Assembly (NCBI GenBank): GCA_013694495.1
Contig: JACDCH010000034.1
Location: forward strand, 1-22,221
Reading direction: 5' to 3'
DNA: 22,221 nucleotides
DNA from: Acidimicrobiia bacterium
GTDB lineage: Bacteria; Actinomycetota; Acidimicrobiia; Acidimicrobiales; JACDCH01
Of the stretch, positions 1 through 7,945 are shown one piece after another. The notes below the pieces were generated by a model that saw only the letters and a program-made list of their open reading frames with translations, made no database searches and was not told the DNA's origin. The stretch's first letter is position 1, and each line of letters starts with the position of its first letter. Both the position numbers and the translations under genes were made by a program.

Positions 1-779
1 CCGATGACCCCTTCGCCGCCGCGGCTCGCACGTATTCGATGGCGAAGCTGGCGATCCTGAACGGCGACCTCGACGAAGCTGAACGCCACTATCGAGCCGC
101 CACCGAGGGCTTCGCTCGTCTCGATCGCCCGGTCATGAACTCCATCTGCCTCGGCATGGTCGCCGACTTCGATGAGCGTGCGGGCGACTATCCCGCTGCG
201 ATCAAGACGCTCGAGGCGGCGATCGAGACGAACGAGTCGCTGCTCGGGGGCTTCACCGGATCGCTCCAGGCTCGCCTCGGATGGGTGCTGCTCCACGACG
301 GCCAGCTGGCCCGAGCCGAGGCGGTCTACCAGCGTGCGCTCGACTCAGCCCGTCGCGTGCGACACACCATGGTGCTCTTCCAAGCGCAGGCCGGACTGGC
401 GGCCCTGCACCGGCTTCACCAACGCGACCACGCCGCCGCCGGCGCCGCCGCAGAGGCACTGGAGCTGTACCGGGCCGACGGGTTCCCCCGATTCCGGAAC
501 CGCATCGACCCCGCGACCGACCTACAAGCCACCGCGGCGGTGTGCTGCGAGGTGCTCGCCGCGATCGCTGCAGAACGCGACGAACCAGAACAGGCGGCAA
601 CGCTGCTCGGGCACGCCGATCGCCTACGGGACGAATCGGGCGTCGAGGTCCCGGCGTTCCAGCACGCCGACGTCACCCGCGCCCGAGGGACAGCGGTCGC
701 CGCCCTCGGCTCTGACGCGTTCATCGTCGCCTTCGACCGCGGCAAGCAGGGTCTCGAGGCGGTGGCCCCGGTGTCCTGA
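1..779 (+). CDS. TPR-containing AfsR/LuxR-type regulator, C-terminal part (5' truncated)
   Basis: The reading frame is open from the window edge (first full codon at base 3), and its first in-frame ATG at 39 lies inside repeat-like sequence, so the true start is upstream. The visible part is about 258 residues of alpha-helical, Ala/Leu/Glu-rich TPR-like repeats, for example GDLDEAERHY, AGDYPAAIKTLEAAI and GQLARAEAVYQRAL. The end, with EPEQAATLLGHADRLRDESG followed by a short helix, resembles the tail of large AfsR/SARP or LuxR-type ATPase regulators, where TPRs act as the sensing or protein-binding part. The N-terminal DNA-binding and NTPase regions are not visible, so the family call is inference; a TPR protein is what is seen. 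The MMPL transporter gene follows 97 bp downstream on the same strand. Confidence 0.75.
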   Translation, partial: DDPFAAAARTYSMAKLAILNGDLDEAERHYRAATEGFARLDRPVMNSICLGMVADFDERAGDYPAAIKTLEAAIETNESLLGGFTGSLQARLGWVLLHDGQLARAEAVYQRALDSARRVRHTMVLFQAQAGLAALHRLHQRDHAAAGAAAEALELYRADGFPRFRNRIDPATDLQATAAVCCEVLAAIAAERDEPEQAATLLGHADRLRDESGVEVPAFQHADVTRARGTAVAALGSDAFIVAFDRGKQGLEAVAPVS

Positions 780-838
780 CCCGGCCCTTCAGCCGCAGCG
801 CGGCCAGAGGTCAGCGCGCTCGTGGATGGTGCAGACAT

Positions 839-855
839 CCCCGCAGGCCGCGGGG
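839..855 (+). promoter_or_regulatory. Hairpin upstream of the MMPL gene
   Basis: A perfect 6-bp inverted repeat, CCCCGC and GCGGGG, encloses a 5-nt loop (AGGCC). It lies between the stop of the TPR gene and the strong AAGGAGG ribosome-binding site at 864-870. No T-run follows, so it is not a canonical intrinsic terminator. It could partly separate the two genes or affect translation of the transporter. Only the stem is seen; the role is open. Confidence 0.35.
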
Positions 856-876
856 CTCACCCCAAGGAGGATTCCC

Positions 877-3054
877 GTGAGCGCATTCCTGTACCGCCTC
901 GGTCGCACCAGCGCCCGGCACCCGTTCCGGGTGCTGGGTCTCTGGCTCGTGGCCGCCATCGCCGTCATGGCGCTGCAAGCCGCCGCGGGGGGCGAGTTCG
1001 ACAACAGCGAGCGCGTGCCCGGCGTCGAGTCCCAGCACGCAGCCGACGTCTTGAACGAGCGCTTCCCGAGCCAGGGCGGCCTGTCGGCCCGCATCGTGCT
1101 CCACACCGACGACGGGCGTCTCGACGACGCGAACCACGCCGCGACCGTCGAGCAGGCGCGAGCCGGGCTCGCCCGCGGGATCGGCGTCACCGGCGTCACC
1201 GACCCGTTCGCGGCGGACTCCGCCGCCGTCAGCCCCGACGGCCAGACCGCCTACGTCGACGTCACCTATGCGGTCGACGTGCTCACGCCTTCGCAGCTCG
1301 ACGACGCCGTGGCCGTCACGGACGCGGCGCGCGCCGGTGGGGTGCAGGTCGAGCTGACCGGCGCCCTCGCGCTCCTGGCGCAAGAGGCGCCGAGCAGCGA
1401 ACTGATCGGCGTCGGCGTGGCGATCATCGTGCTGCTGGTCGCCTTCGGCTCGGTGGTGGCGATGGGTCTCCCGATCGCCACGGCGGTCATGGGCATCTTC
1501 GTGGGCGCCGCGAGCGTCGGCGTGTTGTCCGCCGTCCTCGACGTGCCCGAGTTCTCCCTGATCCTGTGCGCCATGATCGGCCTCGGCGTGGGCATCGACT
1601 ACGCCCTGTTCATCGTCACCCGGCACCGCCAGCACCTCCACGAGGGGATGAGCGTCGAGAACGCCGCCGGCACCGCAGTCGCCACGGCCGGGCAGGCCGT
1701 GCTCTTCGCCGGCACCACGGTCGTCATCGCCATCCTCGGGCTGTTCCTCGCCGGCCTGCCGGCCGTCAGCGGCATGGGGGCGGCGGTGGCCCTGGTGGTC
1801 ACCGTCTCGATGGCCGCCGCCATCACCCTGCTTCCCGGCCTCCTGGGCCTGGCCGGGACGAGGATCGACCGGCTCTCCATCCACCGCAAGACCCGTGTCG
1901 CCAAGCCGGCGGACGAGACGATCTCCGGCCGGTGGGCCCACCACGTCGGGAACCACCCCGTCCGCTACGCCGTGGTCGGCCTCGTCGCCCTGGGCGCCAT
2001 CGCCGTCCCTGCGCTCGCCATGCAGATCGGCGTGCCCGACGACGGCAACGCCCCGACGCACACGACCCAGCGCGTCGCCTTCGACCAGCTGGCCCGAGGC
2101 TTCGGTGCCGGCTTCAACGGCCCGATCCAGGTCGTCGTCGAGCTCCCCGCATCGGGCGGCGATGCGATCGTGCAGCGGGTCCACGACGCGCTGCAGGCCG
2201 ACCCCGGCGTCGCCGCCGTGACCGCGCCGGTCGTCAACGCCGCCGGCGACACCGCCGTGCTGACCGCCAACCCCACCACGGCGCCCCAGGACGCGGCCAC
2301 CGACCAGCTCGTCCGCCACCTGCGGGCCGACGTGCTGCCGGCCACCGTCGACGGCACCGGGGCGCAGGTCTCGCTGACGGGCCGGGCGATGATCACCGAC
2401 CTCACCGATCGCATCTCGAGCCGGTTGCCGATCTTCATCGCGGCCGTCGTCGCGATGTCCTTCCTCCTGCTGCTCATCGTGTTCCGGTCGGTCCTGGTCC
2501 CGCTCAAGGCCGCCCTCATGAACCTGCTGTCGATCGCGGCGGCCTACGGCGTCCTCGTCGCAGTGTTCCAGTGGGGTTGGGGGGCCTCCCTCATCGGCCT
2601 GCACAGCACGATGCCGATCAACCCGTTCCTCCCGCTCATCATGTTCGCCATCCTCTTCGGGCTCTCGATGGACTACGAGGTGTTCCTCCTGTCCCGCGTG
2701 CGTGAGGAGTTCGTGGCGACCGGCGACAACCACGAAGCCGTGGTCCGGGGCCTGTCGAGCACCGCCCGGGTGATCACCTCGGCCGCCCTCATCATGATCA
2801 GCGTGTTCGGCGCCTTCGTCCTCGGCGACGACCCCAACGGCAAGCTCTTCGGGGTCGGCCTCGCCGTCGCCGTGCTCATCGACGCCACGCTCGTGCGCAT
2901 GGTCCTCGTGCCCGCGACGATGAGCCTCCTGGGCAAGGCCAACTGGTGGCTCCCCGGCTGGCTCGACCGGATCCTCCCGCACCTCGACCTCGAGGGCGCA
3001 CCCACCGTGCCCGAGGTCGGCGGACAGCCCGAGGGCGAGCTCGTCGCGGCCTGA
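877..3054 (+). CDS. MMPL/RND-family membrane transporter
   Basis: The protein has 725 residues. The GTG start at 877 is chosen because a perfect AAGGAGG site (864-870) sits 6 nt upstream and the protein begins with the usual short cytoplasmic tail before the first membrane helix (about 18-36). The same frame is open far upstream, but that part is a shadow of the TPR gene. The family layout is present twice: one helix, an extracytoplasmic domain, then a helix bundle. The conserved bundle motifs are GLGVGIDYALF (235-245) and FGLSMDYEVF (594-603), whose Asp-Tyr pairs are the proposed proton-relay residues of MMPL/RND proteins. Family members export lipids, siderophores or drugs using the proton gradient; the substrate cannot be read from sequence. 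At about 725 residues it belongs to the shorter actinobacterial MMPL class that lacks large extra domains. Confidence 0.92.
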   Translation: MSAFLYRLGRTSARHPFRVLGLWLVAAIAVMALQAAAGGEFDNSERVPGVESQHAADVLNERFPSQGGLSARIVLHTDDGRLDDANHAATVEQARAGLARGIGVTGVTDPFAADSAAVSPDGQTAYVDVTYAVDVLTPSQLDDAVAVTDAARAGGVQVELTGALALLAQEAPSSELIGVGVAIIVLLVAFGSVVAMGLPIATAVMGIFVGAASVGVLSAVLDVPEFSLILCAMIGLGVGIDYALFIVTRHRQHLHEGMSVENAAGTAVATAGQAVLFAGTTVVIAILGLFLAGLPAVSGMGAAVALVVTVSMAAAITLLPGLLGLAGTRIDRLSIHRKTRVAKPADETISGRWAHHVGNHPVRYAVVGLVALGAIAVPALAMQIGVPDDGNAPTHTTQRVAFDQLARGFGAGFNGPIQVVVELPASGGDAIVQRVHDALQADPGVAAVTAPVVNAAGDTAVLTANPTTAPQDAATDQLVRHLRADVLPATVDGTGAQVSLTGRAMITDLTDRISSRLPIFIAAVVAMSFLLLLIVFRSVLVPLKAALMNLLSIAAAYGVLVAVFQWGWGASLIGLHSTMPINPFLPLIMFAILFGLSMDYEVFLLSRVREEFVATGDNHEAVVRGLSSTARVITSAALIMISVFGAFVLGDDPNGKLFGVGLAVAVLIDATLVRMVLVPATMSLLGKANWWLPGWLDRILPHLDLEGAPTVPEVGGQPEGELVAA

Positions 3055-3128
3055 TCGACAGCCGTGCGGCGGTCGGTGGGGCGTGTTCCTCGGCCGCCTC
3101 GTCGGCGTGCTGACGGACCCAGCGCGGG

Positions 3129-3618
3129 ATGACGGCCGAACCCGACGACGAACTGTGGACGGCGATCGCCGACCCCTCCCGTCGTCGGGTCCTCGACCTC
3201 CTCGTGCAAGCGCGGTGAGGCGAGTGCCAGCTGGCTGGCCGGGTAGGTCCCGTTCACCCGGCAGGCGGTGTCCAAGCACCTCGTCGTGCTCGAGGAGACC
3301 GGGATGATCAGGCGCAGGAAGTCGGGGCGCGAGGTGCTCTACCGGGTGGACGCCTCCCGCCTCGACGAGGCGACCCGGGCGATGACCGAGGTCGCCCGAC
3401 GCTGGGACCAGCGGCTCGGCACCATCAAGCGGCTCGCCGAAGCCGTCCACGAGGAATCGAAGCGCACCCTGCCGCAGCGCGGCACCGAGCGCACCCGCAT
3501 CGACCGGCTCGTGCGAACCACGGCGCCTCCGGATCGCCGGGAGGTCTGCCTGCCGCGCCCGCTCGACCGCACCAACCAGAGAACCGACGCAGAAAACCGA
3601 ACCGAGAAGGAGCCCACC
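3129..3618 (+). pseudogene. Broken ArsR-family transcriptional regulator
   Basis: The ATG at 3129 opens a typical ArsR N-terminus (DDELWTAIADPSRRRVLDLL) that hits TGA after 29 residues at 3216-3218. The homologous continuation lies in another frame: a GEASASWLAG stretch, an in-frame TAG at 3244-3246, then VPFTRQAVSKHLVVLEETG, the winged-helix recognition segment, and the basic wing MIRRRKSGREVLYRV. Restoring the protein needs one frame change and removal of one stop. No stop codon closes the frame before the next start at 3619, so the C-terminus is also abnormal. Intact relatives are about 100-120 residues and sense metals or other signals as dimers. Genuine decay is most likely, but two base-calling errors within about 30 bp would look the same. 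The end coordinate is approximate. Confidence 0.8.
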
Positions 3619-3711
3619 ATGCAGACCCCGCCGATCGTTTCGAGAGAGGACTGGGAGGCCGCGGAGGTCCTCACGCTGCTCACGGCAGGGTGGGCACCTG
3701 GCTGGTGGTGA
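3619..3711 (+). pseudogene. 5' remnant of a DUF899 (thioredoxin-like) gene
   Basis: An AAGGAG ribosome-binding site (3607-3612) precedes ATG 3619. The first 14 codons (MQTPPIVSREDWEAA) match the well-known start of DUF899-family thioredoxin-fold proteins, which are normally more than 200 residues long. After about base 3660 the similarity stops and an unrelated tail (EVLTLLTAGWAPGWW) runs to TGA at 3709-3711. This is an abrupt truncation by deletion or rearrangement, with the junction near 3660. It lies directly behind the broken ArsR gene and in the same frame. To my recollection ArsR-DUF899 pairs are common in actinobacteria, so a former two-gene operon is the likely origin. copB converges 18 bp away. 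Confidence 0.65.
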
Positions 3712-3729
3712 CGATGACGTCGCTCGGTC

Positions 3730-5835
3730 TCAGGGGGCGACCGGCGCGGGGGTCCGGTCGGCGTCGGGACGAGGGACGGGACGGAGGTCGAGCCGGCGCA
3801 GGAGCTGGGCGTTCGCCGCCACCACGATGGTCGACACACTCATCAGGACGGCCGCGACCGCTGGCGGCATCGAGATCCCGGCCCAGGCGAGGGCCCCGGC
3901 GGCGAGAGGGATGGCGGCCAGGTTGTAGCCAGCAGCCCACCACAGGTTCTGCACGCTCTTGCGGTAGGTGGCGGCCGACAGCCGGACGATCCCGATGACG
4001 GCCCGGGGATCGGAGCCGGCGAGGATCAGCCCGGCCGACTCGATGGCGACGTCGGTCCCCGCCCCGATGGCGATCCCGACGTCGGCTCGGGCCAGGGCGG
4101 GGGCGTCGTTGACCCCGTCGCCGACCATGGCCACGGTGAGGCCCCGGCCCTGGAGCTCGGCGACCTTGGCGTCCTTCTCCTCGGGGAGGACCTCGGCGAA
4201 GACCTCGTCGACGCCGAGGTCGGCGCCCACGGCGTCGGCGACCTGGCGGGCGTCGCCGGTGATCATCACGACCCGACGACCGAGCGCCTGCAGCCCGGCC
4301 ACCGCAGCACGGGCTTCGGGACGGATCTCGTCCTCGAGGGCCACCCCGCCGACGATGACGTCGTCGCGGACGAGGTAGAGCACGGCTGCCCCCCGGTCCT
4401 TCCACGCTCGCGTCGCAGCGACCAGCTCCTCGGGCTCGACGAGCGACCGCTCCCGCACCAGGGCCGGGCCGCCGACTGCGTAGCGCGAACCGTCGACCGC
4501 GGCCTCGACGCCCCGGCCGGTGATCGACCGGAAGCCCACGGCCTCGGGGACGGGACCCCGCCGGCGGGCGGCGGCGACGATGGCCCGGGCGAGCGGGTGC
4601 TCGCTGTCGGACTCGACCGCACCGGCCAGGCGCAGCACCTCGTCCTCGGCGAGCCCGGCGCCGGCGACCCCGACCACGGTGTGCTCGCCCTTCGTGAGCG
4701 TGCCTGTCTTGTCGAACAGGAACGCGTCGACGGTGCGGCTCTGCTCGAGCGCCAGGCGGTCCTTGACGAGGATCCCGTTCCGGGCCGCGAGCGCCGACGA
4801 CAGCGAGGTGGTCAGCGGGATGGCGAGGCCCAATGCGTGGGGGCACGAGATCACGAGCACCGTCACCACCCGGACCACGGCGTCGTCCGCGTCGCCGAAC
4901 GCCAGCCACGCCAGCGCGGTGACGGCGGCCGCGCCGATCGCCACGTAGAAGAGGAGGGCAGCGGCCCGGTCGGCCAGCACCTGGGCCCGCGAGCGGGACT
5001 CCTGGGCCTGGGCGACGAGGCGCTGGATCCCGGCCAAGGTCGTCTCCTCGCCCAGGGCGTCGACCCGGACGCGGACGGCCGAGTCGGTGGACACGGTCCC
5101 GGCGACGACCCGGTCACCGGCCTGCTTGGCGACGGGCCTCGATTCGCCGGTGACCATCGACTCGTCGAACTCCGCCGCCCCCTCGACGATCTCGCCGTCG
5201 GCCGGCACCCGCGCCCCGCTCCGCACCAGCACCACGTCGCCGAGACGCAACTCGTCGACGGTCACCGTCTCGACAGAGCCGTCGGTCGCGACGCGCTCGG
5301 CCTCGTCGGGGAGCAGGGCGGCCAGGGCAGCCAGGGCGTCCTGCGCGTGGCCGAGCGCCTTCATCTCCTGCCAGTGGCCCAGCAGCATGATCGTGACGAG
5401 GAGCGAGAGCTCCCACCAGAAGTCGAGGTCGAACCAGCCGAGCGAGGTCGCCATCGATGCGGCGTAGGCGACGGTGATCGCCATCCCGATCAGGAGCATC
5501 ATCCCGGGCCGGCGCTGCTGCACCTCCCGCCAGCCGCCTTCCAGGAACGGCCAGCCGCCCCAGACGAAGACGATCGAACCCAGGACCGGGCCGACCGTGT
5601 CCACGCCGTAGAAGCGCAGGTCGTACCCGAACCAGTCCATGACCATGTGGCTCGTCACCACGATCGGCACCGAGAGCAGCAGGCTCCACCAGAACCGCCG
5701 TCGGAACAGCTCGACGTGGTGCCCGGCGTGCTGCCCGTGATCGTGGGCCTCGTGCCCCGCCGGGCCGTGGTGCCCGGAGTTGTCTTCCATGCGGATCCCG
5801 GGCTCCGACGGCCGGTCTTTCAGCTGGTGGTCCAT
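3730..5835 (-). CDS. copB: Copper-translocating P1B-type ATPase, CopB class
   Basis: This is a 701-residue membrane pump predicted to export copper (or silver) at the cost of ATP. The start at 5835 is supported by GAGGAG 6 nt upstream. Residues 22-40 form a His-rich N-terminus with eight histidines instead of a CxxC heavy-metal domain. Other motifs are TGES (229-232, actuator), CPH (331-333) in a membrane helix, DKTGT with phosphorylated Asp375, SEHPLA (411-416, P1B nucleotide-binding His-Pro), TGD (526-528) and GDGVNDAP (572-579). CPH rather than CPC places it in the CopB (P1B-3) subclass, linked to Cu(II)/Cu(I)/Ag(I) efflux. Closing membrane helices follow at about 630-675. All catalytic motifs are intact. 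The promoter carries a CsoR-like copper operator, which supports the copper assignment. No csoR gene is in the window. Confidence 0.95.
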   Translation of the reverse strand: MDHQLKDRPSEPGIRMEDNSGHHGPAGHEAHDHGQHAGHHVELFRRRFWWSLLLSVPIVVTSHMVMDWFGYDLRFYGVDTVGPVLGSIVFVWGGWPFLEGGWREVQQRRPGMMLLIGMAITVAYAASMATSLGWFDLDFWWELSLLVTIMLLGHWQEMKALGHAQDALAALAALLPDEAERVATDGSVETVTVDELRLGDVVLVRSGARVPADGEIVEGAAEFDESMVTGESRPVAKQAGDRVVAGTVSTDSAVRVRVDALGEETTLAGIQRLVAQAQESRSRAQVLADRAAALLFYVAIGAAAVTALAWLAFGDADDAVVRVVTVLVISCPHALGLAIPLTTSLSSALAARNGILVKDRLALEQSRTVDAFLFDKTGTLTKGEHTVVGVAGAGLAEDEVLRLAGAVESDSEHPLARAIVAAARRRGPVPEAVGFRSITGRGVEAAVDGSRYAVGGPALVRERSLVEPEELVAATRAWKDRGAAVLYLVRDDVIVGGVALEDEIRPEARAAVAGLQALGRRVVMITGDARQVADAVGADLGVDEVFAEVLPEEKDAKVAELQGRGLTVAMVGDGVNDAPALARADVGIAIGAGTDVAIESAGLILAGSDPRAVIGIVRLSAATYRKSVQNLWWAAGYNLAAIPLAAGALAWAGISMPPAVAAVLMSVSTIVVAANAQLLRRLDLRPVPRPDADRTPAPVAP

Positions 5836-5867
5836 GGCGCGCTCCTCAGCATCTCGACGTTGCCGAC

Positions 5868-5896
5868 AGCATACCCCCAGGGGGTAGCTGTGTCTA
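5868..5896 (-). promoter_or_regulatory. copB promoter
   Basis: On the minus strand a -35 box TAGACA (5891-5896) and a -10 box TATGCT (5868-5873) are separated by exactly 17 bp. The start codon is 32 nt beyond the -10 box, leaving room for a short leader with its GAGGAG site. CsoR-like operator 1 fills the spacer and overlaps the -10 box, a typical position for repression that is relieved by metal. The boxes are seen; activity is inferred. Confidence 0.7.
5872..5886. promoter_or_regulatory. CsoR-like copper operator 1
   Basis: A perfect 15-bp palindrome of the form TACCCC-CAG-GGGGTA, centred at 5879. G/C-tracts bounded by TAC and GTA are the known hallmark of operators of CsoR, the copper-sensing repressor. 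It lies in the spacer of the copB promoter. Confidence 0.8.
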
Positions 5897-5924
5897 CCCC
5901 TAGGGGGTATAGCCTCGGTAGGTT
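5885..5924 (+). promoter_or_regulatory. Candidate gpgS promoter(s)
   Basis: Two readings are possible. TATAGC (5908-5913) with a weak -35 TAGCTG (5885-5890) and a 17-bp spacer would give a very short leader. TAGGTT (5919-5924) ends 6 nt before the GTG at 5931, as expected for a leaderless mRNA; I see no clear ribosome-binding site, which favours this second reading. In both cases operator 2 lies inside or just upstream of the core promoter, so a repressor bound there should affect gpgS. Confidence 0.45.
5895..5909. promoter_or_regulatory. CsoR-like copper operator 2
   Basis: A 15-bp palindrome TACCCC-TAG-GGGGTA centred at 5902. It differs from operator 1 only in the first base of the 3-bp centre. 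The centres are 23 bp apart, about two helical turns, so bound repressors would lie on nearly the same DNA face. It ends 21 bp before the gpgS start codon and overlaps the copB -35 box. Confidence 0.78.
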
Positions 5925-5930
5925 GCCCGG

Positions 5931-6845
5931 GTGCCGGTCGAGCCCCGTGAGCCGCTGCGCACCACCGACGCCGCCGGGTACGGTCTCGACGACCTGCTTC
6001 GGCGCAAGCAGGCGTACGGGCTCGCCACGTCGGTGGTGATCCCGGCGCGCAACGAGGCGGCGACGGTGGCCGGGGTGGTCGGGGCGCTGGCGCCGCTGCG
6101 CGACGCCGGGCTCGTCGACGAGCTCGTGGTGATCGACTCCCTGTCGGTGGACGACACCGCCGCCGTGGCGCGGGCCGCCGGGGCGACGGTGGTGCACGTC
6201 GCCGATGTCCACCCGGCGGTGGCGGCGCTGCCCGGGAAGGGCGAGGCGATGTGGCGGGGGTTGCTGGCGACGACGGGTGACCTCGTCGCGTTCTGCGACG
6301 CCGACGTGCTCGACGCCCTGCCGACGTACGCCCTCGGGCTGCTCGGGACGATGCTGGTCCACGAGGACGTGCACCTCGTCAAGGGTTTCTACCGCCGCCC
6401 GATCGTGGCCGAGGACGGCACCGTCGAGGAGCACGGCGGCCGCGTGACCGAGCTGACCGCCCGGCCGTTCCTCAACCTCTACCGCCCCGAGCTCGGCGCG
6501 TTCGTGCAGCCGCTGGCGGGGGAGTGGTCCGGCCGCCGGTCGCTGCTCGAGACGCTCTCGTTCCCGGTCGGCTACGGCGTCGAGATCGGCGTGCTCCTCG
6601 ATGCGCACGCCGCCGTCGGCCTCGCCGGGATGGCGCAGTGCGACCTCGGCGTCCGCACGCACCGCCGGCAGTCGCAGCAGGCGCTCGGCGTCATGGCCGC
6701 GCAGGTCCTGGCCGCGGCCGGGCGGCGCGTGGGCATCGTCCCGGTGGGCGACGCGATGCGCCAGTTCGGCATCGACGACCACGCGCCGACGGACACGGCG
6801 CTGGCGATCCTCGAGCGTCCGCCGGCCAGCACGCTGCTCGCCTGA
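5931..6845 (+). CDS. gpgS: Glucosyl-3-phosphoglycerate synthase (GT81 family)
   Basis: This 304-residue GT-A glycosyltransferase is expected to move glucose from an NDP-glucose donor to 3-phosphoglycerate, the first step to glucosylglycerate and, in mycobacteria, methylglucose lipopolysaccharides. Motifs in order: VVIPARNEAATV (35-46, start of the nucleotide-binding fold), a VVID segment (66-69), PGKGEAMWRG (101-110), the metal-binding DAD (123-125), VKGFYRRP (150-157), GGRVTELTARP (169-179), FPVGYGVEIG (211-220) and RTHR (242-245, with the conserved His). Length is close to that of characterised GpgS proteins. The start is GTG. I see no partner phosphatase gene (gpgP) beside it. Sharing a copper-operator region with copB is unexpected for this enzyme. 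Confidence 0.92.
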   Translation: MPVEPREPLRTTDAAGYGLDDLLRRKQAYGLATSVVIPARNEAATVAGVVGALAPLRDAGLVDELVVIDSLSVDDTAAVARAAGATVVHVADVHPAVAALPGKGEAMWRGLLATTGDLVAFCDADVLDALPTYALGLLGTMLVHEDVHLVKGFYRRPIVAEDGTVEEHGGRVTELTARPFLNLYRPELGAFVQPLAGEWSGRRSLLETLSFPVGYGVEIGVLLDAHAAVGLAGMAQCDLGVRTHRRQSQQALGVMAAQVLAAAGRRVGIVPVGDAMRQFGIDDHAPTDTALAILERPPASTLLA

Positions 6846-6979
6846 CGCCAGCCCGCGCGACGTGGATTCGCGGCCTTCTCCCACCGCGCGCTGCGGCGCC
6901 ACTACCCTTTCGCGCCGAGAGGTGACGGCCTGGGCGACGTCGACGGCGGTCACGGGCGAACCCGAACCACGGGCGTCCC

Positions 6980-6985
6980 TAGGCT
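6980..6985 (+). promoter_or_regulatory. -10 element for a leaderless crotonase transcript
   Basis: TAGGCT ends 9 nt before the ATG at 6995, and there is no Shine-Dalgarno sequence between them. This spacing fits transcription starting at or next to the start codon. I see no convincing -35 box. The 149 bp after gpgS hold no other recognisable gene or signal. Confidence 0.4.
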
Positions 6986-6994
6986 CGCCGCCAC

Positions 6995-7816
6995 ATGACC
7001 GAGTACGAGACCATCACGGTGCGCGCCGACGACGGGGTGGCGTGGGTTTCGCTGAACCGACCGGCCGTGCGCAACGCCATCAACCAGCGGATGCAGGACG
7101 AGCTCCGCTCGGTGTGGACGTCGTTCCGGTACGACGACGGGATCCGCTGCGTGGTGCTCACGGGCGAGGGCGAGTCGTTCTGCACCGGGATCGACCGGGG
7201 CGAGGCCGTCTCCGACTCGAACAACGAGGCCATGGCCGCCGGCGACTACCCGGGGTACCCGACGCCGTGGATGTACGACGACCCCGGGCGCGACGTCGGC
7301 CCCAAGAGCTGCGACCTGTGGAAGCCGGTCATCGCCGCTGTCCAGGGGATGGCGTGCGGTGGCGCGTTCTACATGCTCGGCGAGACCGAGTTCGTCATCG
7401 CCAGCGACGACGCCGTCTTCTTCGACCCGCACGTCACCTACGGGATGACGGCGGCGTTCGAGCCCATCCAGATGCTCTCGAAGATGCCGTTCCAGGAGAT
7501 CATGCGCTTGTCGCTGCTCGGCGCCCACGAGCGGATGTCGGCGCAGCGGGCGCTCCAGATCGGGCTCGTGAGCGAGGTCGTGCCCCGCGCTGACTTGCTC
7601 GAGGCCGCGGGTTGGGCTGCCCGGGTGATCGCCGACTCGCCGCCGCTGGTGATCCAAGGCACGATGCGCGCCCTGTGGACCGCGCTCGAGATCCCGCGGA
7701 CGCAGGCGGTCGGGATGGCCAACCTGTTCACCCGCATCGGCTCGGACGCCGCCGCCTTCAAGGCCGGCCAGGACCGCTTCTCGTCGGGCCAGCGGGTGCA
7801 GTGGCGCCTGCGCTGA
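6995..7816 (+). CDS. Enoyl-CoA hydratase/isomerase (crotonase) family protein
   Basis: This 273-residue crotonase-fold protein should bind an acyl-CoA. The first oxyanion-hole region is GESFCTGID (58-66) and the second is VQGMACGGAF (116-125). The helix-rich trimerisation end follows, with the family phrase MSAQRALQIGLVSEVVP (181-197). Active-site residues are unusual: by alignment with the classical hydratase motifs, the first catalytic Glu (GGGCE) is Tyr126 and the second (PE) is His146. It therefore probably does not hydrate enoyl-CoA by the usual two-glutamate mechanism; isomerase, hydrolase or another crotonase chemistry is possible. An insertion-like stretch rich in Gly, Pro and Tyr (about 78-104) follows the first oxyanion loop. 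It stands alone, between gpgS and a convergent regulator gene. Confidence 0.9.
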   Translation: MTEYETITVRADDGVAWVSLNRPAVRNAINQRMQDELRSVWTSFRYDDGIRCVVLTGEGESFCTGIDRGEAVSDSNNEAMAAGDYPGYPTPWMYDDPGRDVGPKSCDLWKPVIAAVQGMACGGAFYMLGETEFVIASDDAVFFDPHVTYGMTAAFEPIQMLSKMPFQEIMRLSLLGAHERMSAQRALQIGLVSEVVPRADLLEAAGWAARVIADSPPLVIQGTMRALWTALEIPRTQAVGMANLFTRIGSDAAAFKAGQDRFSSGQRVQWRLR

Positions 7817-7945
7817 CGAGCTGAGGGGTCAGGCCGCGGGGGACCGTGGGTCGTGAGGGTCGAGATGACGGGGCTCCTGGCGGGGATCGGACGGCAACGA
7901 ACGGACGTCGGTGGCGTCAACAGGAGCGAAGGGCGGGCGGCACGC

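Noticed and set aside
172..876. N-terminal extension of the MMPL frame
   Set aside because: The sequence is Arg/Ser/Pro-rich shadow of the TPR gene; the GTG at 877 has a perfect ribosome-binding site.
3188..3250. Programmed frameshifting in the ArsR gene
   Set aside because: I see no slippery heptamer, and an additional in-frame TAG downstream would still stop translation; decay or sequence error is simpler.
811..3450. 879-residue minus-strand open frame
   Set aside because: It is antisense to the MMPL gene and ArsR relic, has low-complexity Gly/Asp/Arg/His-rich sequence and no domain; a typical high-GC shadow.
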